This document shows, piece by piece, positions 33,891-42,063 of a DNA stretch of 64,000 nucleotides (its first letter is position 1; every line of letters begins with the position of its first letter). This DNA is from Terripilifer sp031921685 (lineage in GTDB: Bacteria; Pseudomonadota; Alphaproteobacteria; Rhizobiales; Beijerinckiaceae): the NCBI RefSeq assembly GCF_031921685.1, contig NZ_JAPDHU010000002.1, forward strand, positions 992,001 to 1,056,000, in the 5' to 3' direction. The notes under the pieces were generated by a model. It worked only from the letters and a program-made list of their open reading frames with translations. It ran no database searches and was not told where the DNA came from. Position numbers and translations under genes: made by a program.

Positions 33891-33891
33891 T

Positions 33892-36132
33892 ATGAATTCT
33901 AAATGGAATATTCCGGTCATTATACTGACCGCGGCATCCGCTTTCACAACTAGCGCGGCTGCCCAACAATCCACAAACACGACGCCTGAATCGGCTATCG
34001 ACCTCGACCAGATCACGGTGACGGCGACCCGCAGTCCGCAGCAGGTCCTCGACGTTCCGGCCACCGTGAGCGTCATCACCCGCCAGGAAATCGAAGACCA
34101 CGGCATCCGCGACATGCAGGATCTCGTGCGTTATCAGCCGGGCGTCAGCGTCAATCGGCAGACGTCGGGCACCGATCCTTTCGGCAATTTCGGCGGCTTC
34201 ACCATCCGCGGCGTCGGTGGCAACCGGGTGCAGATGCGGGTGGATGGCGTGCGCGTCATCGAGCGCATCACCGACGGCACGCGCGACTTCGTCGGTATGC
34301 CCTTCATGAAGAGCGTCGAAATCCTGCGCGGTCCGGGCACCGTGCTGTGGGGCGCCGACGCCTTGGGCGGCATCGTCGCCTACCGCACGCTCGACCCGTC
34401 CGACCTGTTGCGCGACCCGGCCAAATCCTACGGCGGTAAGCTCGACACGGCCTTTGACAGTTTCGACCGTTCCTTCGTCAAGACTGCCATCGCGGCGGTA
34501 CGCATCAATCCCTCGCTCGAAGCCCTCTTCGGCATCAGCCACCGCAGCAACAACGAGGCGCGGCTGAGCCAGGCCCGGGCCGACGGCGGCATCTACGGTT
34601 GCCCGGTTCCTTCGCTACGCTACCTGCCCTGCAATCAGCTCAACCCGGTCTCGCAATCGACCCTGAACGGCTTCGCCAAACTGGTCTACCGGCCAACGAC
34701 CGATCACGAGTTCAAGCTCTCGGGCGAATGGTACGATCGCGATGGCACGGTCAATCAGATCTATGATTACAACGTCGTCAGTCTTGGCATTCGCAACGGG
34801 CCTTACCTGCGCAATCAGGTATTGACGCGCAAAACCATATCGCTCGAACACGAATGGAATGTCGGCGCACCTTATCTGGACAGCATCCGCTGGCAGATCT
34901 CGCATTCGGAGCAACAGCGCAAGTTCATCAGCGATCGTATCCAACAACTCGCCAACAATCAGCTCCGCTACACCCACGGCTATCTGAGCTATCTGGAAAA
35001 ATTCACGCAGCTCGACATCCAGGCCAAATCAACTTTCGTACTGGGGCCAAGCCGCCACAAGCTGACCTACGGTTTCCAGGGCGATCTCATGCAGGCCGAC
35101 TACAATCGGCGTGACGATATCCGCAATCTCACCACCAATGTGCTGACGACCACCATCGCCGGTGGCTTCAATTTCGCCAACTCAACCACCAAGCGTTACG
35201 ACTTCTTCCTGCAGGACGAGATCGAGCTGTTCGGCGACCGCTGGACGGTGACACCGGGCATTCGTTACGCCAACTACGAGATCAATCCGAAGCCGGGTCC
35301 GGGCTATATCTACATTCCCGGTAAGCTGCCGCGCGATCTCGCTGCGCACCGCTTCGTGCCGCAGCTCAGCACCATATTCAAGCTGAACGATACTTACTCG
35401 GTCTACGCACGCTATTCCGAAGGCTTCAAAATGCCGACGGCGCAGCAGCTCTTCACCTCCCTGCCCGCCGGCAATCAGGTCGTGATCCCCAATCCGGATC
35501 TGCGTCCCGAACAGGCGCAATCCTATGAAGCGGGTATCCGCGGCAAGTTCGCCCAGGGCTGGTTCTCGATCGGCGTCTTCCACACCCGCTACAAGGACTT
35601 CATCCAGGAACTCTATCAGGTCAACGCCAGCGACATCACCTCGCGCAATCTGTCGTCGGTGACGATTTCCGGCGTCGAAGCGTCCGCTGAATGGCGCTTC
35701 CACGAGCGCTGGCTGGCCAATCTCTCGGTCAGCTATCAATATGGCAACCAACGCGCGACGCCCGGCGCGGCGCAGACGCCTTATACGGACATCAGCCCGC
35801 TGACCGCTGTTACCGGTCTCAAATATCAGATGCCCGAACATGGTCTCGAAGCCGAATTCGTCGCGACTTTCGCTTCGGCCGTGACGCGTGCTGCCACATC
35901 GACCACGTTCAAGCCGCCGGGTTACAGCGTGTTCGACGCCTATCTCAACTGGAAGCCATTGCCGAATGTGACTTTGCGCGCCGGCATCCAAAACATGTTC
36001 GACCGGCGTTATTTCTCGAACGTCTTCCGCTACGACATCGCACCATCAGCCAGTGTGCGTGCCGTCAATCCGCTTGAACTGCAGACCGCACCGGGCCGTA
36101 CGTTCAAGATCGGCGCGACGATCGATTTTTAA
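33892..36132 (+). CDS. TonB-dependent haem/haemoprotein receptor
   Basis: The 746-aa outer-membrane protein has a signal peptide (about 1-24, ending SAAAQQ), a TonB box (LDQITVTATRS), a plug domain (about 45-170, with VRYQPGVSVNRQ, GGFTIRGVGGNRVQMRVDGV and EILRGPGTVLWGADALGG) and a C-terminal barrel ending in FKIGATIDF. The barrel carries FKMPTAQQLF followed by NPDLRPEQ. These correspond to the FRAP and NPDL/NPNL motifs flanking the conserved histidine region of haem receptors; the first is altered (FKMP). It imports haem or a haemoprotein ligand. It is divergent from tonB and followed by a HemS-like gene. Confidence 0.88.
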   Translation: MNSKWNIPVIILTAASAFTTSAAAQQSTNTTPESAIDLDQITVTATRSPQQVLDVPATVSVITRQEIEDHGIRDMQDLVRYQPGVSVNRQTSGTDPFGNFGGFTIRGVGGNRVQMRVDGVRVIERITDGTRDFVGMPFMKSVEILRGPGTVLWGADALGGIVAYRTLDPSDLLRDPAKSYGGKLDTAFDSFDRSFVKTAIAAVRINPSLEALFGISHRSNNEARLSQARADGGIYGCPVPSLRYLPCNQLNPVSQSTLNGFAKLVYRPTTDHEFKLSGEWYDRDGTVNQIYDYNVVSLGIRNGPYLRNQVLTRKTISLEHEWNVGAPYLDSIRWQISHSEQQRKFISDRIQQLANNQLRYTHGYLSYLEKFTQLDIQAKSTFVLGPSRHKLTYGFQGDLMQADYNRRDDIRNLTTNVLTTTIAGGFNFANSTTKRYDFFLQDEIELFGDRWTVTPGIRYANYEINPKPGPGYIYIPGKLPRDLAAHRFVPQLSTIFKLNDTYSVYARYSEGFKMPTAQQLFTSLPAGNQVVIPNPDLRPEQAQSYEAGIRGKFAQGWFSIGVFHTRYKDFIQELYQVNASDITSRNLSSVTISGVEASAEWRFHERWLANLSVSYQYGNQRATPGAAQTPYTDISPLTAVTGLKYQMPEHGLEAEFVATFASAVTRAATSTTFKPPGYSVFDAYLNWKPLPNVTLRAGIQNMFDRRYFSNVFRYDIAPSASVRAVNPLELQTAPGRTFKIGATIDF

Positions 36133-36198
36133 GAAGCCGTACATGCGAACGGTGCCGGCCTCGCGCCTGGCACCGTTCCGCCGTTCAGGAGTAGCCTT

Positions 36199-36942
36199 AT
36201 GTTAGATCAAACCGCCGACCGCGAAATCCTCGATGTTGCGGTAGAAACCATTCTCGCCCTTTTGCCCCAGATGGGACGCATCATGCTCGGCACACAGGCC
36301 GGCGGCGCCACCCACGAGAGAATAGGCGAAGTTGCATCCATCACCATCGACAATGGAACGGCGCGACTGTCGGGACCATGCCACGACAGCCAGATCGATC
36401 TCGCTCGGATCGCGGCGGTCATCGCCGATCGCTCCGGACGGATGCGTGAACGCATTTTGCCGAAACTCGAAATGCAGGACCGCGACGGCGTCACTTTATT
36501 CAGCCTGCATGCACTCGACGGCCCCGAGCCTTTCGACAAAGCATTAGCGCCCTTCGGTCCCGGCCGCCCCGTCGCCCCACCCGAGAAAAAAACCTCATCT
36601 CCAGCGCAGGACGTGTCGGCCGACGATTTGGCAATCGTCACCTTCCAGGCGGCGCGCGAAAGCGGTGAGCCCATCACCATCGAAATGCACCGCCCGGGCC
36701 TCATCCAGGCTTGGACCGGCGAAGTGCCCGAACCGAAGCCGGCCATGGGCTTCATCAACGTCATGACCAAGGATTTTCACCTGCACCTGATGGTCGGCGC
36801 GGTCGCGCGCTGGCGCAAACTCAGCGACGGGAAGGACATTGAGCTACATGCTGAAACGGCCGATGGGGCGCTGACCGGCCTGGTGCTGCGCGGCACACCG
36901 CAGGCCTTCGTCCATCTGACGGAAACGATCCATCATGGTTGA
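36199..36942 (+). CDS. HemS/ChuX-like haem utilisation protein (divergent)
   Basis: The 247-aa cytoplasmic protein resembles the repeat unit of HemS/HmuS/ChuX haem carriers. The C-terminal part GFINVMTKDFHLHLMVGAVA followed by RWRKLSDG and the VLRGTPQAFVHL end correspond to the FNLHLR-type haem-carrier segment. The N-terminal half is a second, more degenerate unit (LTVASITIDNGTARL-like beta strands). It is shorter than full HemS (about 350 aa) and the family match is loose. AGGAG lies 7 nt upstream of the ATG. It overlaps the ChaN-like gene by 8 nt, so it sits in an operon of three overlapping genes after the receptor. Confidence 0.65.
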   Translation: MLDQTADREILDVAVETILALLPQMGRIMLGTQAGGATHERIGEVASITIDNGTARLSGPCHDSQIDLARIAAVIADRSGRMRERILPKLEMQDRDGVTLFSLHALDGPEPFDKALAPFGPGRPVAPPEKKTSSPAQDVSADDLAIVTFQAARESGEPITIEMHRPGLIQAWTGEVPEPKPAMGFINVMTKDFHLHLMVGAVARWRKLSDGKDIELHAETADGALTGLVLRGTPQAFVHLTETIHHG

Positions 36943-37816
36943 AGCGATACCTGCATCGATCCCGCACCATCGCGCCCGCTGGATCGACCCGCAAACCCGC
37001 CGTGAAATCGCCCAAAGCGAGCTGATGGCGCGCATGGCCGCGCAACAGGTCATTTTGCTCGGCGAAACCCACGACATCGCCGAAATCCACCGCTGGCAAT
37101 TGCAGGTCTTGACCTGCCTGCATCTGCTGCGTCCACGCATGGTCGTCGGTTTCGAAATGTTTCCGCGCCGCGTGCAGCCCGTCCTCGATGCCTGGGTGGC
37201 GCAGGAGCTGACGACAGATGAATTCATCGAACGTAGCGAATGGGCAAAGGTGTGGGGTTTCGATCCGGCCATCTATCTGCCGCTGTTCTATTTCTGCCGG
37301 CAGCAGAACGTGCCGATGCGAGCGCTGAACTGCACACGCTCGCTGGTAACCCGCGTCGGCCAGCTCGGCTGGGACGCCATTCCCGTCGAGGAACGCGACA
37401 GCGTCACCCCTTCGGCCCCGGCGACACAAGCCTATCGCGACTACCTGCTGAGATTGATGGCTGGCGTCACGGCCCGCGATGCCTCCTTCGCCGCGCCGGA
37501 ACGGTTCGATCGTTTCGTGCGGGCGCAACAGGTCTGGGACCGCTCCTTCGCCTGTGCCATCGCCGATTGCCTGGAAGGGCAGCCAGACGATCCCCTTGTC
37601 GTCGGCATCATCGGACGCGGCCATCTCGAATATGGCCATGGCACGCCCTATCAGTTGCGCGATCTCGGCATCAACCGGATCGGCATTCTGCTGCCGACCG
37701 ACAACGACAGCCATGATGTGAACGCCCTCTCCGGCCTTGCCGACGGCCTCTTCCGGCTCGCCTATCCGGAACCGCCGGCCGACCGGCGGCCTGTCGCGCC
37801 GAGGGCCAGCGCATGA
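36935..37816 (+). CDS. ChaN-family haem-binding protein
   Basis: The 293-aa protein contains the ChaN/PhuW haem-binding domain: VILLGETHDIAEIHRWQLQV (GETH motif), VVGFEMFPRRVQPVLDAWVA, a Trp-rich middle (WAKVWGFDPAIYLPLFYF) and IIGRGHLEYGHGTPYQL. Homologues such as ChaN of Campylobacter bind haem at a dimer interface and are iron-regulated; these are usually lipoproteins. This one has no signal peptide and is probably cytoplasmic. Its ATG lies inside the end of the HemS-like gene and its stop overlaps the ABC gene by 4 nt, so translation is coupled. Confidence 0.85.
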   Translation: MVEAIPASIPHHRARWIDPQTRREIAQSELMARMAAQQVILLGETHDIAEIHRWQLQVLTCLHLLRPRMVVGFEMFPRRVQPVLDAWVAQELTTDEFIERSEWAKVWGFDPAIYLPLFYFCRQQNVPMRALNCTRSLVTRVGQLGWDAIPVEERDSVTPSAPATQAYRDYLLRLMAGVTARDASFAAPERFDRFVRAQQVWDRSFACAIADCLEGQPDDPLVVGIIGRGHLEYGHGTPYQLRDLGINRIGILLPTDNDSHDVNALSGLADGLFRLAYPEPPADRRPVAPRASA

Positions 37817-39489
37817 GCACCCTCGCCAGCCAGTTCATCCGCCTCACCCGCCTTTGCATCGCCGGCGAAGGCGGCCCGATCGGCCTGTTCTACGTCTTCA
37901 TCCTGTTCGCGCTCGGTCTTGGCGGTATCTGGATCACGGTGCAGATCATCGGCTGGACCGCCGTCTTCTACAACGCCTTGCAAAAGCTCGATGTCGACAC
38001 CGCGATCTGGCAGATCGGCGTGTTCTTCTGCCTGATCGGCGCCAGCGCCGCCATGTTCTTGACGGCCACTTATCTGCGTAAAATGCTGATCATCCGCTGG
38101 CGGCGGACATTGACCGAGGCCGTGCTCGACCGCTGGCTCACCGGCAAGGCCTATTGGCATCTGCGCGACCGCAAGGATGGCGGCATCGACAATCCCGATC
38201 AGCGCATCGCCGAAGATTGCCGCATCTATGTCGACAAGCTCACCGGCGAAGCCGTCGAACTGATGGTCAATATCGTCGCGATCGTCTGGTATGTCAGCAT
38301 CGTCTGGGGCCTCTCGACCTTTCCGCTTTCCATTACGCTGTTCGGGCTGAGCATTGAAATCCCGCGTTACATGGTCTGGGCCGCCCCGATCTATGTGGTG
38401 ATCGCCAGTACGGCCACTCATCTACTCGGCGCACCGCTCAAGAACATCAATTTCGAGCAACAGCGCCGCGAAGGCGATTTCCGTTTCGCGCTGTCGCGCT
38501 TTCGCGAGCATGTCGAGGCGGTGGCGCTCGCCAATGGCGAGGAGGCCGAGCGCCGCCTGTTGCGCGATCGCTTCCGCGCCGTGCTCGACAATTGGCGCCT
38601 GCTGGCCCGGCGCGATTTGATCCTCGGCTGTTTCACCCGGCCCTACATGCAGACGGTGCTGCGCATTCCGCTGTTCCTGGCACTGCCGGCCTTTCTCGCC
38701 GGCAAGATCACGTTCGGCGGCTTGATGCAGATCAGCTCCGCCTTTTCCAATGTCGTCACCACGCTTTCGTGGTTCATCTTCTCCTATCGCGACCTGGCGG
38801 AACTGGCGGCAGCCGCCAATCGCCTCGCCTTCTTCCTCGATGCCGCGGAAAACGCCGGGCGGCAGATCGCGCAGCCGCAGATCGCCACGGCCTCGGACAG
38901 TCGCTTGACGATCGATGATGTGCGTCTCTCGACACCGTCAGGCAAAATGCTGCCGCCATTCGAACGTCTCGACCTGCAAGCCGGCACATCCTATTGGCTG
39001 TCGGGTCCATCCGGTCGCGGCAAAAGCACGTTGACCAAGGCGATCGCCGGCCTGTGGCCGCATGCACAAGGCCGCATCGACAAACCGGAAGCCGACATCG
39101 CTTTCATGCCGCAGCAAGCCTATCTGCCGCTTGGCAGCCTGCATGCCGCTCTGGCCTATCCGCTCGATCCGCATGAAATCACCGAAGAGCGTTTCCTCGA
39201 AGCCCTGAAACTGGTCGGGCTCGAGCGCCTGAGCGGTCTGGAAGGCACGGCCTGGGAGGAGACACGGCGCGGCCTGTCCGGCGGCGAACGTCAACGGCTA
39301 GCGCTTGCCCGATTGATTCTGCAACAACCGGATTGGGCTTTCCTCGACGAAGCTACCAGCGCGCTCGATCAAGAGAGCGAAACCACGCTGTTGCAGAACC
39401 TGCGAACGACGCTTCCGCACACAACATTCGTCTTCATCGCCCATCGCCCGCCACAAGGCGCCGGACGGTTCGAGAAGATCGACCTCTAA
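37813..39489 (+). CDS. SbmA/BacA-like ABC transporter with fused ATPase
   Basis: The 558-aa protein fuses an SbmA/BacA-like membrane domain (about 1-350, ABC_membrane_2/YddA type, with TATYLRKMLIIRWRRTLTEA, WHLRDRKDGGIDNPDQRIAE and SAFSNVVTTLSWFIFSYRDL) to an ATPase (Walker A GPSGRGKST, signature LSGGERQRLALARLIL, Walker B WAFLDEATSALD). It works as a homodimer. Mycobacterial Rv1819c of this class imports cobalamin and other hydrophilic compounds, and rhizobial relatives affect the envelope. Its coupled position after the HemS- and ChaN-like genes suggests a role in haem or tetrapyrrole passage across the inner membrane, replacing HmuTUV. Confidence 0.87.
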   Translation: MSTLASQFIRLTRLCIAGEGGPIGLFYVFILFALGLGGIWITVQIIGWTAVFYNALQKLDVDTAIWQIGVFFCLIGASAAMFLTATYLRKMLIIRWRRTLTEAVLDRWLTGKAYWHLRDRKDGGIDNPDQRIAEDCRIYVDKLTGEAVELMVNIVAIVWYVSIVWGLSTFPLSITLFGLSIEIPRYMVWAAPIYVVIASTATHLLGAPLKNINFEQQRREGDFRFALSRFREHVEAVALANGEEAERRLLRDRFRAVLDNWRLLARRDLILGCFTRPYMQTVLRIPLFLALPAFLAGKITFGGLMQISSAFSNVVTTLSWFIFSYRDLAELAAAANRLAFFLDAAENAGRQIAQPQIATASDSRLTIDDVRLSTPSGKMLPPFERLDLQAGTSYWLSGPSGRGKSTLTKAIAGLWPHAQGRIDKPEADIAFMPQQAYLPLGSLHAALAYPLDPHEITEERFLEALKLVGLERLSGLEGTAWEETRRGLSGGERQRLALARLILQQPDWAFLDEATSALDQESETTLLQNLRTTLPHTTFVFIAHRPPQGAGRFEKIDL

Positions 39490-39524
39490 GACAACTCGTT
39501 CACATTCAGCACGATACACCTCGC

Positions 39525-39557
39525 CACATCGCATCGTCTTTCGATCGATGCGATGTG
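39525..39557. repeat. 12-bp inverted repeat after ABC transporter gene
   Basis: CACATCGCATCG (39525-39536) and CGATGCGATGTG (39546-39557) pair perfectly around a 9-nt loop in the 213-nt gap before the ThDP-enzyme gene. No T-tract follows. It shares CATCGCAT/ATGCGATG half-sites with the dyad at 13678. It may end the haem operon transcript or bind a regulator of the downstream gene. No gene is seen in the gap. Confidence 0.5.
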
Positions 39558-39702
39558 CATTCAAAAACTGCAAAATATTGCAGCTTAAGCGCGTCTTTTC
39601 CCGCTTGATCCCGAACCCTATTCGGATCACCCTGCTCACAAATATACTGACGCACAATTACGGTGCGCGGTGATGGGATGATCCGAACCAAGGGAGGCTT
39701 AC

Positions 39703-41679
39703 ATGGCCAATGCTCGGGGCAGTTCGCGTCGTGTCTTCTTGAAAACTGTCGTTGCTGCCGGAGCGACCGGAACGGTGGCCGGCGCGCAAGTCGCCAATGC
39801 TGCGGCACCGGCCGAACATCTCGACCTCCCTCCCCCTAAGCCCAGCGCCCTGCCGCCGAATGCCCAGGTCGCCGCCGCCGAAGTGGGACAGGTGCCGAAC
39901 GCACCGGAAGAAAGCCGCAAGCCCGGCTCCGATTTCATGGTCGATGTCATGAAGTCCCTCAACTTCGACTACCTACTGACCAATCCGGCCTCGAGCGTTC
40001 GCAGTTTTCATGAGTCGCTGATCAACTATGGCGGCAACAAGATGCCGGAGATGCTGACTTGCATGCACGAAGAGTCGGCGATCGGCATGGCGCACGGCTA
40101 TTTCAAGATCACCGGCAAGCCGATCCCCGTTTTGGTGCACGGGACGGTCGGATTGCAGCATGCAACCATGGGGATTTTCAACGCCTGGTGCGATCGCGTT
40201 CCCATCATCGTCATCGGCGGCAATCATCTCGATGCCGCGACGCGGCCGCCCGGCGTGCCGACATTCCATGCCGCACAAGACCCCAATGCGATCATCCGCG
40301 ATTTCACCAAATGGGATGACCAGCCGGTTTCGCTGAACCACTTCGCGCAATCGATGGTGCGGGCTTATCGCATCGCGATGACGCCGCCCTACGAACCGGT
40401 GGCGATCTCCCTCGATGCGGGTTTACAGGAAGTCCCTTATCCGAAGGGCGAAAAACTCCAGATTCCAAAATACGTCGCCAGCGCACCACCGCAGGCCGAT
40501 GCGGCGGCGCTGCGCGAAGCGGCCAAACTGCTCGCCGAGGCGGAAAATCCGGTGATCATCGCCGACCGCGCGGCACGTACGCTCGCCGGTATGCGCCTTG
40601 TCACCGAACTCGCAGAAACCTTGCAGGCGCCGGTGATCGATCAACTCGGCCGGCTCAATATCGCGACCAATCACTATCTCAATCAATCCGCCCGCGGTCG
40701 CGCGCTGATCGCGCAAGCCGACGTCATACTTGGTCTGGAACTGTCGGATTTCTGGGGCACGGTGAACGGCTACATCGACAACGAGGACAATCACGGCCAC
40801 GGTTTGCAGGAGCGTGGAACCAAGCCATCAGCTAAGCTGATCTCGATTTCCGCGACGGAACTGTTGAGCAAGTCCAACTTCCAGGATTTCCAGCGCTTCC
40901 AGCCGGTCGATATCGGCATGGCCGGGGATGCCGAGGCTTCGCTTCCCTTGCTCATCGAATATATCAAATCGGCTCTGCCGGCGGGCAAGAAGGATGCGCT
41001 CAGCCAGCGCGCCGAACGCATGAAGAAGGCCTGGGCGGAAAACCGCGCCCGTTCCATTGCCGCGGCCGGCATCGCCTGGGACGCCCAGCCGATCAGCACG
41101 GCGCGGCTCTGCGCCGAAATCTGGAATCAGATCAAAGGCGAAGACTGGTCCATGGTCAGCCGCGATTCCTTCCATAGCTCCTGGCCGACACGGCTCTGGC
41201 CTTTCGACAAGTATTATCAATTCATCGGCGCTTCGGGCGGATACGGCGTCGGCTACGGCGCACCGGCCGCCGTTGGCGCGGCGCTTGCCAACCGGGCCTT
41301 CGGCCGTTTCTCGCTCAACATCCAGTCGGACGGCGATCTGATGTATGCGCCCGGCGTGTTGTGGACCGCCGCGCATCACAAGATCCCGCTCTTGAACGTG
41401 ATGCACAACAACCGTGGCTATCACCAGGAGGTGATGCACGTGCAACGCATGTCGAACCGGCATGATCGCGTCGCCAATCTCGGCGGCGGCTCGGTGCCCG
41501 TCGGCACCGGCATCGAAAATCCCAACATCGACTACGCCCGGCTGGCATCTTCACTGGGCATGTGGTCAGCCGGGCCGATCACCGATCCAAAAGATCTGGC
41601 GCCGGCGCTCAAGCGGGCCGTCGAAGTCGTCAAAAGTGGCGAGCCGGCGCTCGTCGATGTCGTGTGCCAGCCGAGGTAA
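39703..41679 (+). CDS. Tat-exported thiamine-diphosphate-dependent enzyme
   Basis: The 658-aa protein is an acetolactate synthase/pyruvate oxidase-like ThDP enzyme with a twin-arginine signal (SRRVFLK at 8-14, hydrophobic core, cleavage near ANAAAP). The N-terminal Pyr domain carries the cofactor-activating E123 (MHEESAIGMAHGYFK), the middle domain covers about 265-420, and the C-terminal PP domain has D543-G-D545 to N569-N570 for Mg-ThDP. Family members act on 2-oxo acids and are normally cytoplasmic, so periplasmic export of a folded, cofactor-loaded enzyme is unusual. GGGAGG is 7 nt before the ATG. A c-type cytochrome follows 4 nt downstream, suggesting electron transfer from the reaction to the respiratory chain. 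The substrate is unknown. Confidence 0.85.
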   Translation: MANARGSSRRVFLKTVVAAGATGTVAGAQVANAAAPAEHLDLPPPKPSALPPNAQVAAAEVGQVPNAPEESRKPGSDFMVDVMKSLNFDYLLTNPASSVRSFHESLINYGGNKMPEMLTCMHEESAIGMAHGYFKITGKPIPVLVHGTVGLQHATMGIFNAWCDRVPIIVIGGNHLDAATRPPGVPTFHAAQDPNAIIRDFTKWDDQPVSLNHFAQSMVRAYRIAMTPPYEPVAISLDAGLQEVPYPKGEKLQIPKYVASAPPQADAAALREAAKLLAEAENPVIIADRAARTLAGMRLVTELAETLQAPVIDQLGRLNIATNHYLNQSARGRALIAQADVILGLELSDFWGTVNGYIDNEDNHGHGLQERGTKPSAKLISISATELLSKSNFQDFQRFQPVDIGMAGDAEASLPLLIEYIKSALPAGKKDALSQRAERMKKAWAENRARSIAAAGIAWDAQPISTARLCAEIWNQIKGEDWSMVSRDSFHSSWPTRLWPFDKYYQFIGASGGYGVGYGAPAAVGAALANRAFGRFSLNIQSDGDLMYAPGVLWTAAHHKIPLLNVMHNNRGYHQEVMHVQRMSNRHDRVANLGGGSVPVGTGIENPNIDYARLASSLGMWSAGPITDPKDLAPALKRAVEVVKSGEPALVDVVCQPR

Positions 41680-41683
41680 GCTG

Positions 41684-42022
41684 ATGACCAGAAGCTTTTT
41701 GCAATTCGCGTCCCTCAGCTTTGCCGTCCTCGTCGGCTCGTCTTTGCAAGCCACTGCGGCTGATGACACCGGCCATGCGCAGTTTCTGAAATATGGCTGC
41801 TGGCAATGTCACGGAACCGAGGGCCAAGGCACTTCGGCCGGCCCGAAACTCGCTCCGGAGCCGCTGCCTTACGAAGCTTTCTCGGCTTTCGTCAGAAGCA
41901 GTTCGCGGCAGATGCCGCCGTTCCGTGAGCAGGTTCTCCCTGACCAGGATTTGCAGGCGATCCACGCCTACCTGTCGTCGCGGCCGCCGGCCGTCGACGT
42001 GAAGAAATTCATCGACCCTTAG
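41684..42022 (+). CDS. Small exported cytochrome c
   Basis: The 112-aa protein has a signal peptide (SFLQFASLSFAVLVGSSLQA, ending TAA). It contains one class I haem site C39-W-Q-C42-H43 with likely axial Met77 (RQMPPF), and YGCWQCHGTEGQG plus DQDLQAIHAYLSSRP complete the fold. It is a periplasmic monohaem cytochrome. It starts 4 nt after the ThDP enzyme stop, so it is almost certainly its operon partner and plausible electron acceptor. A strong terminator follows. Confidence 0.9.
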   Translation: MTRSFLQFASLSFAVLVGSSLQATAADDTGHAQFLKYGCWQCHGTEGQGTSAGPKLAPEPLPYEAFSAFVRSSSRQMPPFREQVLPDQDLQAIHAYLSSRPPAVDVKKFIDP

Positions 42023-42062
42023 AAAAAAGGGCCGCCACTCATCCGAGCGGCGGCCCTTTCAT
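42023..42062. terminator. Bidirectional Rho-independent terminator
   Basis: AAAGGGCCGCC (42026-42036) pairs with GGCGGCCCTTT (42049-42059), and three further pairs form inside after one mismatch. On the minus strand six T residues (42028-42023) follow the stem; on the plus strand CATTTT follows. It separates the cytochrome gene from the convergent pirin gene. Confidence 0.85.
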
Positions 42063-42063
42063 T

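Larger units (their letters stand above)
33441..33891. other. 451-nt gene-free regulatory region between tonB and receptor
   Basis: This divergent intergenic region is more A+T-rich than its flanks, notably around 33525-33555 and 33780-33850. It holds an inverted repeat CTATATAT/ATATATAG (33789-33796 and 33804-33811) and a leader hairpin before the receptor. A 67-codon minus-strand frame (33537-33740) has no start signal or recognisable content, so I do not call it a gene. I looked for a clear Irr box (TTTAGAA-TTCTAAA) or RirA box and did not find a convincing match. Confidence 0.6.

Noticed and set aside
33441..33891. Irr or RirA iron-control box before tonB or the receptor
   Set aside because: A+T-rich dyads are present, but none matches the TTTAGAA-TTCTAAA or TGA-N9-TCA patterns convincingly.
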